Positions 11,901 through 21,580 of a stretch of DNA of 64,000 bases are shown here, one piece after another. Source of the DNA: Sinonovacula constricta (taxonomy: Eukaryota > Mollusca > Bivalvia > Cardiida > Solecurtidae). A model generated the notes under the pieces. It did not search any database. It saw only the letters and a program-made list of their open reading frames with translations, and was not told where the DNA came from. Position 1 is the first letter of the stretch, and each line of letters starts with the position of its first letter. The stretch spans positions 28,600,652 through 28,664,651 of the forward strand of contig CM017559.1 of NCBI GenBank assembly GCA_007844125.1. The letters run 5' to 3'. The translations under genes and the position numbers were made by a program.

Positions 11901-14900
11901 CATGTCTATTAAATGTACATTTCATATAAACAATGAATAAAGTTAGTTAGATGAGGAAATAAAACACGTACCTTGTTTGAAGGTGAGTTGTGTTTTGAAC
12001 ATCTTCACTGTAGTATCGTTTTTGGACCAAACATAGAGCTCTTCTTTTCGAGGGTCTGTAAAGCATTCCCGAATTGGGGTTTATTCTCATTTGAAACTTG
12101 AAACAAGAAATAGCACGGTTATGAGACAGATAAGGCACCGCAAATAACATGCGCTTTAAACAAAAAGATCACTATTCAGGGAACTAACCACCCTCTTAAA
12201 TTGTCGATTCATTTCGTAAATATTTCAGAGTAATGAACTAAAACGCTGGTGGAAACAAGACTGTCTGTTACTTTTCTTCCTTGTTGTCTGCTACATCTGC
12301 AACTACAAGCAACATTGTTAACATCCGCATACTCGGTTTCTTGTGTTAAACAATACCTTGCCAAACTGCTGCGAATTCCTATTATTGCTTGCCAACTTTT
12401 TTCACAATTGCATACTTCATAATTGCAAGCCAGGCTGTTAAAACGGAAGGCTTAGTGTGTTTTTTTCTTGGAAAAGGGTATCCCGAATAGCTGCGTTTCC
12501 TGTTACTGCCTGCTAAACTATTGTCCCCCATAAAAATGCATCCCATAAGAGGCACCATTCTCCAGAGAGGCGCCAATAATGCTATTAGTTGACTTCTTGT
12601 GGCCTTCTCGTCCGCCTTGGTTGTGAGACATAGTCTCACAAAGATCAAAAGAGTGAAAACCTGCTAACAAATCTTTGGATTTTCGATTATCGCACCTCCT
12701 ACTGGCAGGTATGTTTTCAGGTGACAACATATGAAGCTTAAAGATGTTTGCTTAGTGTTTACATATTATCTTTAAATCTTGTGACGATACCTTAATATGT
12801 AAACGATGAACAAACAGGAATTGTAACATAATAACAGTGTAAACCGTATTCTGTGCATCGAAATTTGAGTGTGAGCAAACTCTAAAATTCAAAATGTCTT
12901 TCGTGGTCTCCATTAATTTCCGATTACCAGAACCTGTAAATACAAAAAGGGTGCAAAATGTAATTACATACCTTTCGGTGGTTCGTCTAGAAGACATGTG
13001 AAGCTGGTCAAGGGTGCAAACCTCGCGCTGCATTTTTCCTGAAGACTCAAGTCCGGATCCACGAGCTGCGGCGCTGATACAGGGACCGAAAATGTGAAGT
13101 CCTACGAAAACGAATATTTTATGAATTTATATACAGTTCAAACTTGTTTAAGATACATTTTTTTTTAAATGTATATTCAAAATAAAAATATAGTTACTGG
13201 ATGGGTAAAGTAAAGAGAATATCCATACAAAAGTCCTTTTGGAAAAAAGGTGCAGTCATATACTGCAGTATCATATAATTTATCATGGCAAAACGTTTTT
13301 AAGACGTGGAAAAAAGATGGCGTTTGACTGTTGTATTAAACTATACTCACCTCCATGGCTGGGGTTAGATACTTAGTGGATAGTGTCTTGTATAGTTTGC
13401 TGGCTACATCAAAGCTGTCGAAGCGGCAGATGCGTTCATACAGCTCCCTGAGAAATGTAAAGAGAACCGTGACCAGCGTGAGGATATCAAATGATTTTCA
13501 ACAATAATTTTGTCTTAATGAAAAGTTCATTGTACACGACCTTTAAACTGATATGGATGCAAAGTGTCACAAATTCACCAGATCCTGCCTTGTGAAAATA
13601 ACAATCCATGCTATTTATAAATGTATTAGCATTATTTGTGTATATAAACGACAAGGTTCGTAAGGATATAATCATATAAATACAATATAAATACTGGATG
13701 TCATAGTGATAGTGATTCTTGTCAAGCCTAGAAATAGAATTTTACCAAAAATATCAACCGGAAGAAATTATCTCAGGGTGGTATTGAAATTGAACTATTC
13801 TCTGTCAGTATGATATTCAATCGGAACAACTTGAAGGTCTATGGCAATTTTAAATAGAAACATATTTAGGTTAAACAAAGTGTAATTCCTTTATACTGTA
13901 TGAATTATCCTTTACAATAATTTTGACGAAATACCAATAATACGATCGTTTATTGGCTTACTGATCATTTATTAAATCTCTAAGCTTTAAACGCTTTAAT
14001 ATAGTTTCCCCTACTTTATCTTCAAATAGACTAAAATATATAACAACTGTTCTGAAACTGAATGACTGTATTCGAATGCCAATAGGGCCAAACTTCTTCC
14101 TCTTGTTTCTCTTTTACTATTATTTCAAAATCACTCTTATCAACTAAAAAAATGTATTTAGATCTGGGCTTTTTTTAAAGCTGATAGCCTATGCAGAAAA
14201 GATGTCAAAAAAATCTTTAAAATAATACACGTTTTAAATTATTACATTAAGTTTACTTTAAATACTTTGAGTAAAAACAATAATGTAACATGTTAGGCTA
14301 ATAGCAGTTATGTTTTTTAGAAAATATGTCATAACTTTCATGGCTTTTTTAATGTAATATCTTACGTTTAGGTAAGAAAAGTTGTTCAGTTAATATGGTT
14401 AAGATTTTATACATGTGCCTATTTAGTTAGAGGATAAAACAATATTGCTAAATGTTCAATTCAGTATAGTGCATATTACCATGCCGGAACCTTGAAATGC
14501 CAACATAACTTACTGTGTAAGCGGGACATGATCCTGTAAGGTGGCCAGATGGGTTACAGCAAGGTCAATGGCTTCTGATAACCGAGTCTCGATACACACC
14601 TGTAGCTTCCTGGCCAGCTGACAGAAGATATAGCGTTGTTTTTTCTTGCTATTAAAAACATGTAAATGGCAGCGGCCAATTATGGTCAGTATAGCAAAAT
14701 CCAGCTATTCTGGTGGAGGAAGACCCCAAACAAATCTCTGGGTAGAACCACTGCAGGTCAGTTGGAAGATCTTCCCACAATTACTCCTTCGCCCTGAACA
14801 TGATTCGAACCCAAGCGTTGAATGGCTAAGCAATCAGGGAAGTCAAAGGGCGGCGACTCTACCACTACGACACGGTTGTCCTCTACATGACGTTCTCCTA

Positions 14901-17336
14901 CCGAATGAGATGCAATTACGCCCGGGGAATATTCCACTATATAAAACACAACTTATTCTGTCTTCTGATGCATTTTCCTGTATATTTTTATAGAATAAAA
15001 ACATTTTTTCGACATTGGAAATGCAGATGGAGATAAGTTATACCAATATGATATACATAATGCTATGCCACAGCCGTCACAAATTCCAGTTAAGTGTGAA
15101 CCATTCTGAAATCAATGTGTCAAGCCAAAAGTTTTTTTATCATGAAAGCACTAGCTTGACAACACACCTCTTGTACACCTTTTTCTCTTAGCTTGGTCTC
15201 TCGCGGGATGGCCGCGATGAGTCGAGCATATGCCTCATTGGACTTTTCCGTCTGTCGTTTGAATGCCCGGGTATTGTAGGTCGGTTGTTCATCCTTCCTG
15301 AAACAGCTATCAACCAGATGCTCTCCAGAACCTGCACCAGAAGCTTCGAAGTCGCCTTGGAAACTCATCAACTTCCGGTGTTGTTTCAGAAATACCTGTG
15401 TGGTTTACATTCAAGTGTTATAGTAGCAGTGTTAGCAGTGACCTCATAAAAATCATCGTGAAATAGCGTAATTGGTAGTAAAATATTTAATTTCATTGTC
15501 ATGCAAAAAAACAATATTAATGTATTTTCTAGCGTTCTTGTGATTTTAACTTTATAAATAATAAATAATTATACCTTTTGAGCCTTTCTTACTTCCGTGA
15601 CTTCCCGTCGATGATCGTCGATGGTTCTATGCAGGTCACGGAGAACTCCTTTTAAACAGGCTCGGGCTTTTTCTGAGAACCTGAATGTGTATGAAAAGTG
15701 CCGTCACTACTAATCTTTGCTAGGAATATAGTACCAAAACTATATTATAAAACCTTGCTTATGTGATGTTTTCTGAAATGTTAATGTTTAATGGCTTTAA
15801 AGGAGTTGAAACGCTGTCATATCTTTCTAAATCCGCCCGTCCGACGACGACGAATGGCTTTGTTTATCCTCGCCTTTCACCCGTAGGCATTTATAGAGCA
15901 TCCGCCCGTCCGTGATCATTAAGGGAGGAACAGCTCCCCCTCCACACCATAAGCAGATTTATCATTCGTTACTTTCACATATACCCTTGACGTAGGCACA
16001 TGGCCACGTCAAAATGATTGACGCAACAAAAGATAAAGAGGTTAGTCGTGTTTCGGGAAGGTCGTGTACTTTGTAAACTTTATTTTTAAGATAAATTGTT
16101 TTGGTCAGTTCAAAGATTTCATATTACTAATGATACAAAATTATTTACAGTTCAATCGTTGTTGACTTGTTGTGCGGGTCCTTTCCAGTCACTTGATCTG
16201 TGGAGACGCGGGAATCACTACGGTAACTAAGGTAACCGGAAGACGTTGGCGTTAGGTCTATGCCACTCGCAGAGAACTTGTTACGTTGGAGATCAAAAAT
16301 GGCGTCTTTCAGCAGGTTGAAAAGGCTGCTCAGGGCAGAGGTTTCTGTGGGGGTACAACAGAACAAATTATTATTTATACCTTGGACTATTCGGGAGCGG
16401 ACCAACTACCCTAATGGGATTAAATGCGCGGAATCACTTAGTGAATTTAAACGATTGTTTAACCTTGATATCACGGTAAAAGGAAGCTTCCAAATCATCA
16501 CGCTAGATTACGTACAAATTATAGTACTCTTAATTGAATTCTATTTTTGGAAAATATAGTAAATTCTCCTCTTTGTATGTGTGTTGTGTGTGGTGCAACT
16601 GAAACTACGGAACACTTATTCTTTTCCTGTCCTAACTATAAAACTCCCAGAAGAATACTATAAAACGAGTTATCATTTCTAGAAACTATATCTCTAGATA
16701 TTATACTGTTGGGCTGTAGTAATCTGCATCAGCATATAAACATTAAAATTGTCGATGTTGTACATACGTACATTAAAGCACCCAAACGGCTCGCCAAAGA
16801 ATGAAAACGATATAAGTATATGGTGATGAATTCATGGTAAATCGTCTCTCTCTGCCTAACCACACGGCATAAATCGCTGTCATTTTTATTATATTTTTAT
16901 ATATGCTTTGTTTCTAGTATTTTTTATTAATTACCATGTCATTACAACTCTTCTAGCAGTCATGGTTTTAATCACTTTGACATAATTATATTTGTAACAC
17001 ATAAACAATAAATTGTATATAATGTTATACAATGTATTAAGGAAAGAAACATGCAAGGAACATGATAAGATTATACCTTCCGTTCTAGTCCTAATTGTAT
17101 CGTTTGTATTCTACTATATGCATTGATTTCAAATAAAAAATGTTTAAACAAACAAGTTATTAAAGGTGGTATCCAGCGGTTTACCTTTGACAAATACCAG
17201 TACCAATATTTGACCCTGTTTAAGAATAATGTCTGCTAGAAACGTATACTTTCGTCTAAGAAAATTCGATTTGAACACTACATCAATTGTAAGACAAAAC
17301 ATCTAGTTAACAATCACTCTATTAAATGGTGTCGGA

Positions 17337-17397
<61 letters not shown>

Positions 17398-19041
17398 CCA
17401 TTCCATCTCCTCGGGAATATAAGTTATACATACTTTTTGGCGGGATTTATAGTGTACTGAGAACGTTTAAATAAAAACCCTAACGTTTCAAATGTCTTTG
17501 TTACTTGCTCCCATATTGCTTTAATCTTTACCTCTTCCACTTTTTGCATCGCCTTTGCAGACCTGTCAAGTCTCACGCTTTCGGCGTGAGAGTCACGCTT
17601 TTGAACCTCAATTCACGGGATAGAACGCCGATTTTCATTAGCTTATTTTTCTGTCGTCATCGTAATCAAACTACCGGTGTAGAGGTTCTAGAGCGTCCAA
17701 AGAAAGTTACTTGGGAGTACAATAAGCAGCACCAGTAGAATTCCAGTTAGCTCAGGACATTTAGCTTATAGTAAGCATAAACAGTGACTTTTCTCCATTC
17801 TTTAAACTGTTGTTTAGTATGCTTTTGTATTTGTTTATTTTGTTTTTATAAAACTTGGTGATCACCACAAGTAGTGGGTGTAAATGATATCTCTGATATA
17901 AAAACTTTAATAACTATGATTGCTATAGATTATCTCCAAAGGTTGTTTGTTACATCTATGTGTAATATACTGTGGAAACTTGCATGCCACGTGTTATGTA
18001 TCTTGTTGAAATGCTCAAAACAGCTGCAATTCTGATACAAATTCTGTTTCCAAACATTTTTACTTCCAATTAAAAAAATACACAGTTTTTGAAATAATTT
18101 TCTCTTGTTTTATTTATTAGATCCTTACAGTTTTAATCATTAAATATTTCATCGATGGTTCATATCCATAAAATAGTATGTTTTCAGCGTATGGGAGGCT
18201 TCGCCCCCCAGACCACCCTTTATAGGTCTTTGGTCTCACTCTTTTGCTTTATAAACCCTTGACAGCTATGCCTTTGATGCTTCGCATCAACGACTTTTTT
18301 TTCTCAAAAGTAAGAGTTCGCGTGTTACGAAACAGATCTGTCCGGATAGTGCCGTCTAGTTACAAATGATGGCGTACCTTTTAGCGTTGGTAAATGCTGT
18401 ATAGTAAGCAGCATCTTGACTGTATGGTCCTCTTCTCTGCTGACGTCATTGACCAAGGTCATACTCATGTTAGCGAACATCTCTACATACTCGAAACTGT
18501 GAATAAATTCGGCATAATGTACGTGGGTTGTTATTGATGTGTTTTTTTTTCTAGTAGACACGATGTAAGTGTTGTTTTATTAAACGCCATTCTATGAACA
18601 AACTTAACAATTTTACGATCGGTCATCTATCACCCTTGTATATGTACTTGGTAAAAATTTAGCGTTAATAATTCGACAGTATTGTTACATATGAATCTAA
18701 TCTTACTGCCGAGCTGATCCATGTGTTATGTGGCGGCATTGTGTGAAGCTTGAACTTATATGCCTTACGAAACAAACCTAGAACTTGACATATGCGTCAA
18801 TATTGCATGGACAACAAGTCTACGCTGTAATGAAATCACTACAATTACTAGACAACCGGGAAAATAAATTTCTATGTAGATCGAGCTTACATTTACACCA
18901 TTATATAAATGGAAAAACGAAATGTATTCTACAGTAACAAAAACAAAACACATACAAATTAAATTTGCAGACAGAAAAAAAAACTTACAACGATCGTGCA
19001 GGATAGTCTTTTATGAAGTTTGGAATTAGAATCGTCTCCAT
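8971..19041 (-). CDS. Unrecognised 417-residue helical protein, possibly F-BAR-like
   Basis: Ten exons join in frame on the minus strand: 19041-18989, 18496-18378, 16344-16149, 15680-15575, 15395-15168, 14617-14514, 13447-13351, 13101-12972, 12055-11972 and 9107-8971. They total 1254 bases with the stop TAG at 8973-8971. Every intron has GT and AG ends, and all phases agree. The protein starts METILIPNFIKDYPARS. Residues about 60-90 are helical. About 120-270 is a long charged helical region (HRREVTEVRKAQK, KQTEKSNEAYARL-like stretch, QELARKLQVCIETRL), with a less ordered insert rich in Ser/Gly near residues 170-195. The C-terminal third is mixed, with LYVWSKNDTTVKMF and QLAFGWIKRFVGV near the end. 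There is no signal peptide and no clear membrane helix. The helix pattern suggests an F-BAR/BAR-type membrane-curving domain, but this is only an inference. Two splice choices were decided by frame: the exon 3 donor CT|GTAAAT at 16149/16148 and the exon 6 acceptor TCTGTCAG at 14618. Confidence 0.8.
9150..9345. promoter_or_regulatory. Cluster of CRE-like repeats in the last intron of the minus-strand gene
   Basis: TTACGTCACCAAATCAGCAA at about 9175 is echoed by GTGACGTCAACAAATCAACA at about 9277. An inverted relative, GGTGACGAATCTGATTGG, lies between them near 9242. Each contains a TGACG core next to an AAATCA box. Function is unknown; this could be an internal enhancer, a promoter, or the end of an old mobile element. 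Confidence 0.35.
10075..11210 (-). mobile_element. Second degenerate LINE, reverse transcriptase fragment
   Basis: Read on the minus strand, the region encodes reverse transcriptase blocks in the right order. FDYKRAFDTV near 10915-10885 contains the catalytic aspartate of block A. VGLQQGETLSPWLFFLYMDD near 10735-10678 is the block B/loop region. Past the 61-bp array, MYKVFNNLSNYY near 10186-10150 resembles the region that follows the catalytic box in this enzyme class. No continuous frame remains. It lies in the ninth intron of the minus-strand helical-protein gene. Confidence 0.75.
10198..10685. repeat. 61-bp tandem array, eight units, inside a dead reverse transcriptase
   Basis: Units start at 10198, 10259, 10320, 10381, 10442, 10503, 10564 and 10625, so the period is exactly 61. 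They begin ACAACAATTGGCAATATTTG and end CCATGTAG or CCATGAAG; a CATCTTTTT/CATCTGTTT variant alternates irregularly. On the minus strand the unit encodes MDDVTLKRCLQLTNIANCC, continuing the reverse transcriptase from the flanking LINE fragment. The period is not a multiple of three, so the array itself broke the frame. Confidence 0.95.
11284..11580 (-). mobile_element. SINE family A, near full length
   Basis: On the minus strand the order is tRNA-like head (GGCCTTGGGTTCATTATGGA), TACTAAAGTCGTTAAAATGG, GCAAATATAAGAGTAGTTCT, a central part with GTATCATGCCAGGTGTTCA, then GAAGGCAGCACTATATCTG, CGTCTCCAGATAACTGAAC and a tail CGATAAACCCAATAAAC with tandem AAAC units at 11284-11302. This is the most complete copy in the window and defines the family. 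Confidence 0.85.
14690..14860 (-). mobile_element. SINE family B, minus orientation
   Basis: On the minus strand it reads a tRNA-like segment (GATTGCTTAGCC, then GGGTTCGAATCATG), followed by GGTTCTACCCAGA, TTTGTTTGGGGTCTTCCTC and CACCAGAATAGCTGGAT. The same order occurs at 19890-20070, 49690-49830, 53695-53915 and 62133-62380. It lies in an intron just upstream of exon 6 of the minus-strand gene. Confidence 0.75.
16365..17150 (+). mobile_element. 3' end of a non-LTR retrotransposon
   Basis: The plus strand encodes FIPWTIRERTNYPNGI and SLSEFKRLFNLDI, then after a frameshift CGATETTEHLFFSCPNYKTP near 16590-16650. These match the C-terminal end of LINE polyproteins: the IPW..R.WN.LP segment, then a Cys-His motif of the C..C...E...H....C form. 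After further breaks there is an AT-rich tail. The element begins about 20 bases upstream of the acceptor of exon 3 of the minus-strand gene. Confidence 0.75.
17345..17394. repeat. Uninterrupted run of 50 T
   Basis: A perfect poly(T) tract of about 50 bases. On the minus strand it could be the poly(A) tail of a retroposed copy whose body lies at 17400-18300. Confidence 0.9.
17571..18290. other. Three short GC-rich hairpins with TTC-type loops
   Basis: TCTCACGC-TTTCG-GCGTGAGA at 17571-17591 has an 8-bp perfect stem. GGGAGGC-TTC-GCCCCCC at 18193-18209 has a 7-bp stem with one mismatch. TTGATGC-TTC-GCATCAA at 18274-18290 has a 7-bp perfect stem. They lie in an otherwise AT-rich intron next to the T50 tract and may belong to one unidentified repeat. 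An open frame at 17505-17738 overlaps the first hairpin; I do not recognise it. Confidence 0.5.
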
Positions 19042-19140
19042 TGTAATGTTATTAACATATTTAATTATAACAATATATTTCTGTCCTTATTTGATAACGT
19101 ACGTTTAATTCTATTAGTCTTGTGTAACTATGGCTCGTAG

Positions 19141-19200
19141 GTGACGTGACGTGACGTGTCGTTGATAATCTGGCGGACGTCAACATATATATGACGTCAC
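19141..19200 (-). promoter_or_regulatory. CRE-rich putative promoter of the minus-strand gene
   Basis: GTGACGTGACGTGACGTGTC at 19141-19160 holds three overlapping TGACG cores. A perfect palindromic CRE, TGACGTCA, follows at 19192-19199, and GGACGTCAAC lies between. The cluster is 100-160 bases upstream of the minus-strand start codon at 19041, where a core promoter would be expected. Control by CREB/ATF-type factors is an inference. Confidence 0.45.
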
Positions 19201-19259
19201 AACGTCGTTTCATTCACATCCGTGTGTATGGGTATTACAACGAATTGTGGACAATAAAC

Positions 19260-21554
19260 AAGAAAGTAGAACATGAAATATAATGTATTTTACTGGAGAC
19301 TCTTGAGAAGAGTACTAAAAATCCACAGACCATAGCAACTCAGAGGTAGCATTTCAAAGTTCGGGTGAAGTTGAATGGCGTAAGAAATGGTTAGGACATA
19401 CGTGTAGATTGCCATTAAGCATTCGTGCTATGAAAGCATAGAGCCTGTTCCATGCCAATCATTCAGACCAGTAAGGTTGATATTTTAAACTAAAATTGCA
19501 CATATTTATATGCGCAGTTTATTGTTTTGCTTTGTTTTTAAATTCATCGCAGCGACCAGTTGCTGTCATTATAGCGAAGCCCATCTCATATTGAACAGTT
19601 ACCATTTACTGCTGCTGCTTATATTCAAGAGTACAAAGGAATCGTGTTGGAACAAGGGATATATAAGTATATCCGCGTTAGTAGTTTATAGTGATGTGCT
19701 GTAAAAACAGCGTCGTACAAAACCGTCTGGATTTTTTGGTATTGGCGGGCTCCATAAGAAAGCTTTAAAAGATTCTCTATTTTCTGTAAAAAGCAGACAT
19801 TCGCATTGAAAGCCATCGTAAATATGTAATTAAATGGATTCTGTCTAATCCTAGAAGACCTTAGACTTAAAGAAACATATAATAACGGATCTTCTGACTG
19901 CTTAGCCTCATACTGCGTGAGTTCGTGTCCAGTTCGGGGCTAAGGACTCACTGTTGGAAGGTGAGCCGGTGGTTCTACCCAGACATTTGTTTGGGGTCTT
20001 CGTCCGCCAAAATAGCTGAATGTCGCTATGATGATCATTACTAGTATCTGCAATGTCTCAGAAATAAAAAAAAACAGAAAGCAGTGTGGGGGGGGTCTTA
20101 CCAGAGGAGGATACGCCGTTTCAACAAACGGCACAGTCAAGTAACTGAAGAGAACTGGCAGCACTGGTCGCGTTTTCTGTAAGCTATATGGGAGAAAAGG
20201 AGTTTGACACTCTAGCTTTATATATCATATAAAGAGGAGGTGGTCTTTACTTTCTGTGTACTCATATACGCAATACATCGCATGTAAATGTATGTTATTC
20301 AATGTAATCTAGGACTACAAATGGCGGTGAAAACCCGGCTGCGTAAATCAGTTCGAATGTTTTGTGTGCAAAATGTGCTGATTAGGTGCGGTAGCAATTG
20401 TTAAATGGCAATTTCAATAAAAGGAAAATAACATAAGTTTGATGTAGTATCGACAACGCTCGCCGTCGCTAATCAATTAAAGTTTGACACTGCTTTACAA
20501 AAACAGGAGCAGGTAAGAAAAGCCAACGAAAATATTTTAAGCCTATGTAAAAATTCAATTATTGACTTTAGTTTGAAATTTAAGCTGTTAATAAAACGAT
20601 TCGTGAATTTGTGAGCTTGGTGAAAAAGGGAAAATAAGTTTTGGGAAGTAAAAGATTGGCAAGGCAACAGCTCTTTGTCCTCTCGCCCTAACCAGCAATT
20701 CGTTTTTCTGTCCGGCGCTTCGCTAGTGTTAGTTGTGTTTTATATATGCTGTAACTTTTGAAACATGTGAAATAATTAACAAGTGTATTTATCTGAGAGC
20801 ACGCATCAACCATCTACAGTGAAGTGACATAAATGAGATCCAACTTTTGCCGACGTCATGCTGAAATGGGTGACATTTTACTGGCCACTATTACACCAAA
20901 CATAAAGTCAGAACCCGAAATTTCAATGTTATTATAAATAAGGTCTGATACTGTTGTAATGTTACCGTTAAAATTGATTAGTGTCTGTCATCGAAAATGT
21001 TTCATCACCCGAAAAAAGAAGATTGTTCGAAAGAGCGTTCTTGTTTGGTCTTCGTCCATTTCTAGGTAGATGTTCAATGTTAAAAAGTCCTGTTACGCGT
21101 TTCAAACAGATTGAAGACAGTACATCGCTTAATACTTGTTATATTCTCAAATTTCCGACCAGAAACCCCTTCTCTGAGAGTGAAATAAAACAACATTAAC
21201 TATAATGCCGTGCCATATTTACTTTCAGCAGAAATTAAAATGTAAGGGAGATAGCTGTGGTAAATTAAGAGATACTCGATACCAAACTCCGAACAGGGTT
21301 TACGACATCGCTACGCTCGCTTAAAACCACTGCCATCATACAAAATCACGTGACGATAGTAACACTGAAATTTCGCCCTCGTCGAAAGGACGGAAATGGT
21401 CCGAGTTGTTACGATTGTAGTGATTAATACATTCTTTTTTTTTTTTTTCTTTATTGTTAGAATTTGTTTTTTCATCCATTGTTAGTCGTTTTTCTAACAT
21501 ACACATTCATTCCGATTGTCATTTTACTGAACAAAAATTAAAAGTAAAAAAATC
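19260..21554. other. Intergenic stretch with one SINE
   Basis: Between the minus-strand gene promoter and the 3.5-kb transposon I see no supported exon. The only recognisable item is the SINE family B copy at 19890-20070. Confidence 0.45.
19890..20070 (+). mobile_element. SINE family B
   Basis: The head TCTGACTGCTTAGCCTC and the pseudo B-box around GAGTTCGTGTCC lead into GGTGGTTCTACCCAGACATT, TGTTTGGGGTCTTCGTCC, CCAAAATAGCTGAATGTCGC and an A-rich tail near 20067-20075. This is one of the clearer complete copies. Confidence 0.8.
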
Positions 21555-21580
21555 AAATCCTTCCAGATCTGGAAGGATTT
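21555..21580. other. 26-base perfect palindrome overlapping a transposon target site
   Basis: The segment AAATCCTTCCAGATCTGGAA and its completion GGATTT read the same on both strands over 26 bases, centred on AGATCT. Its right arm contains the 9-bp target duplication of the element starting at 21581, so the insertion occurred at the edge of the palindrome. Confidence 0.9.

Noticed and set aside
12382..12730. Two overlapping minus-strand frames of 70-88 codons
   Set aside because: No family resemblance. They fall in intron 8 of the minus-strand gene, whose exons join perfectly without them.
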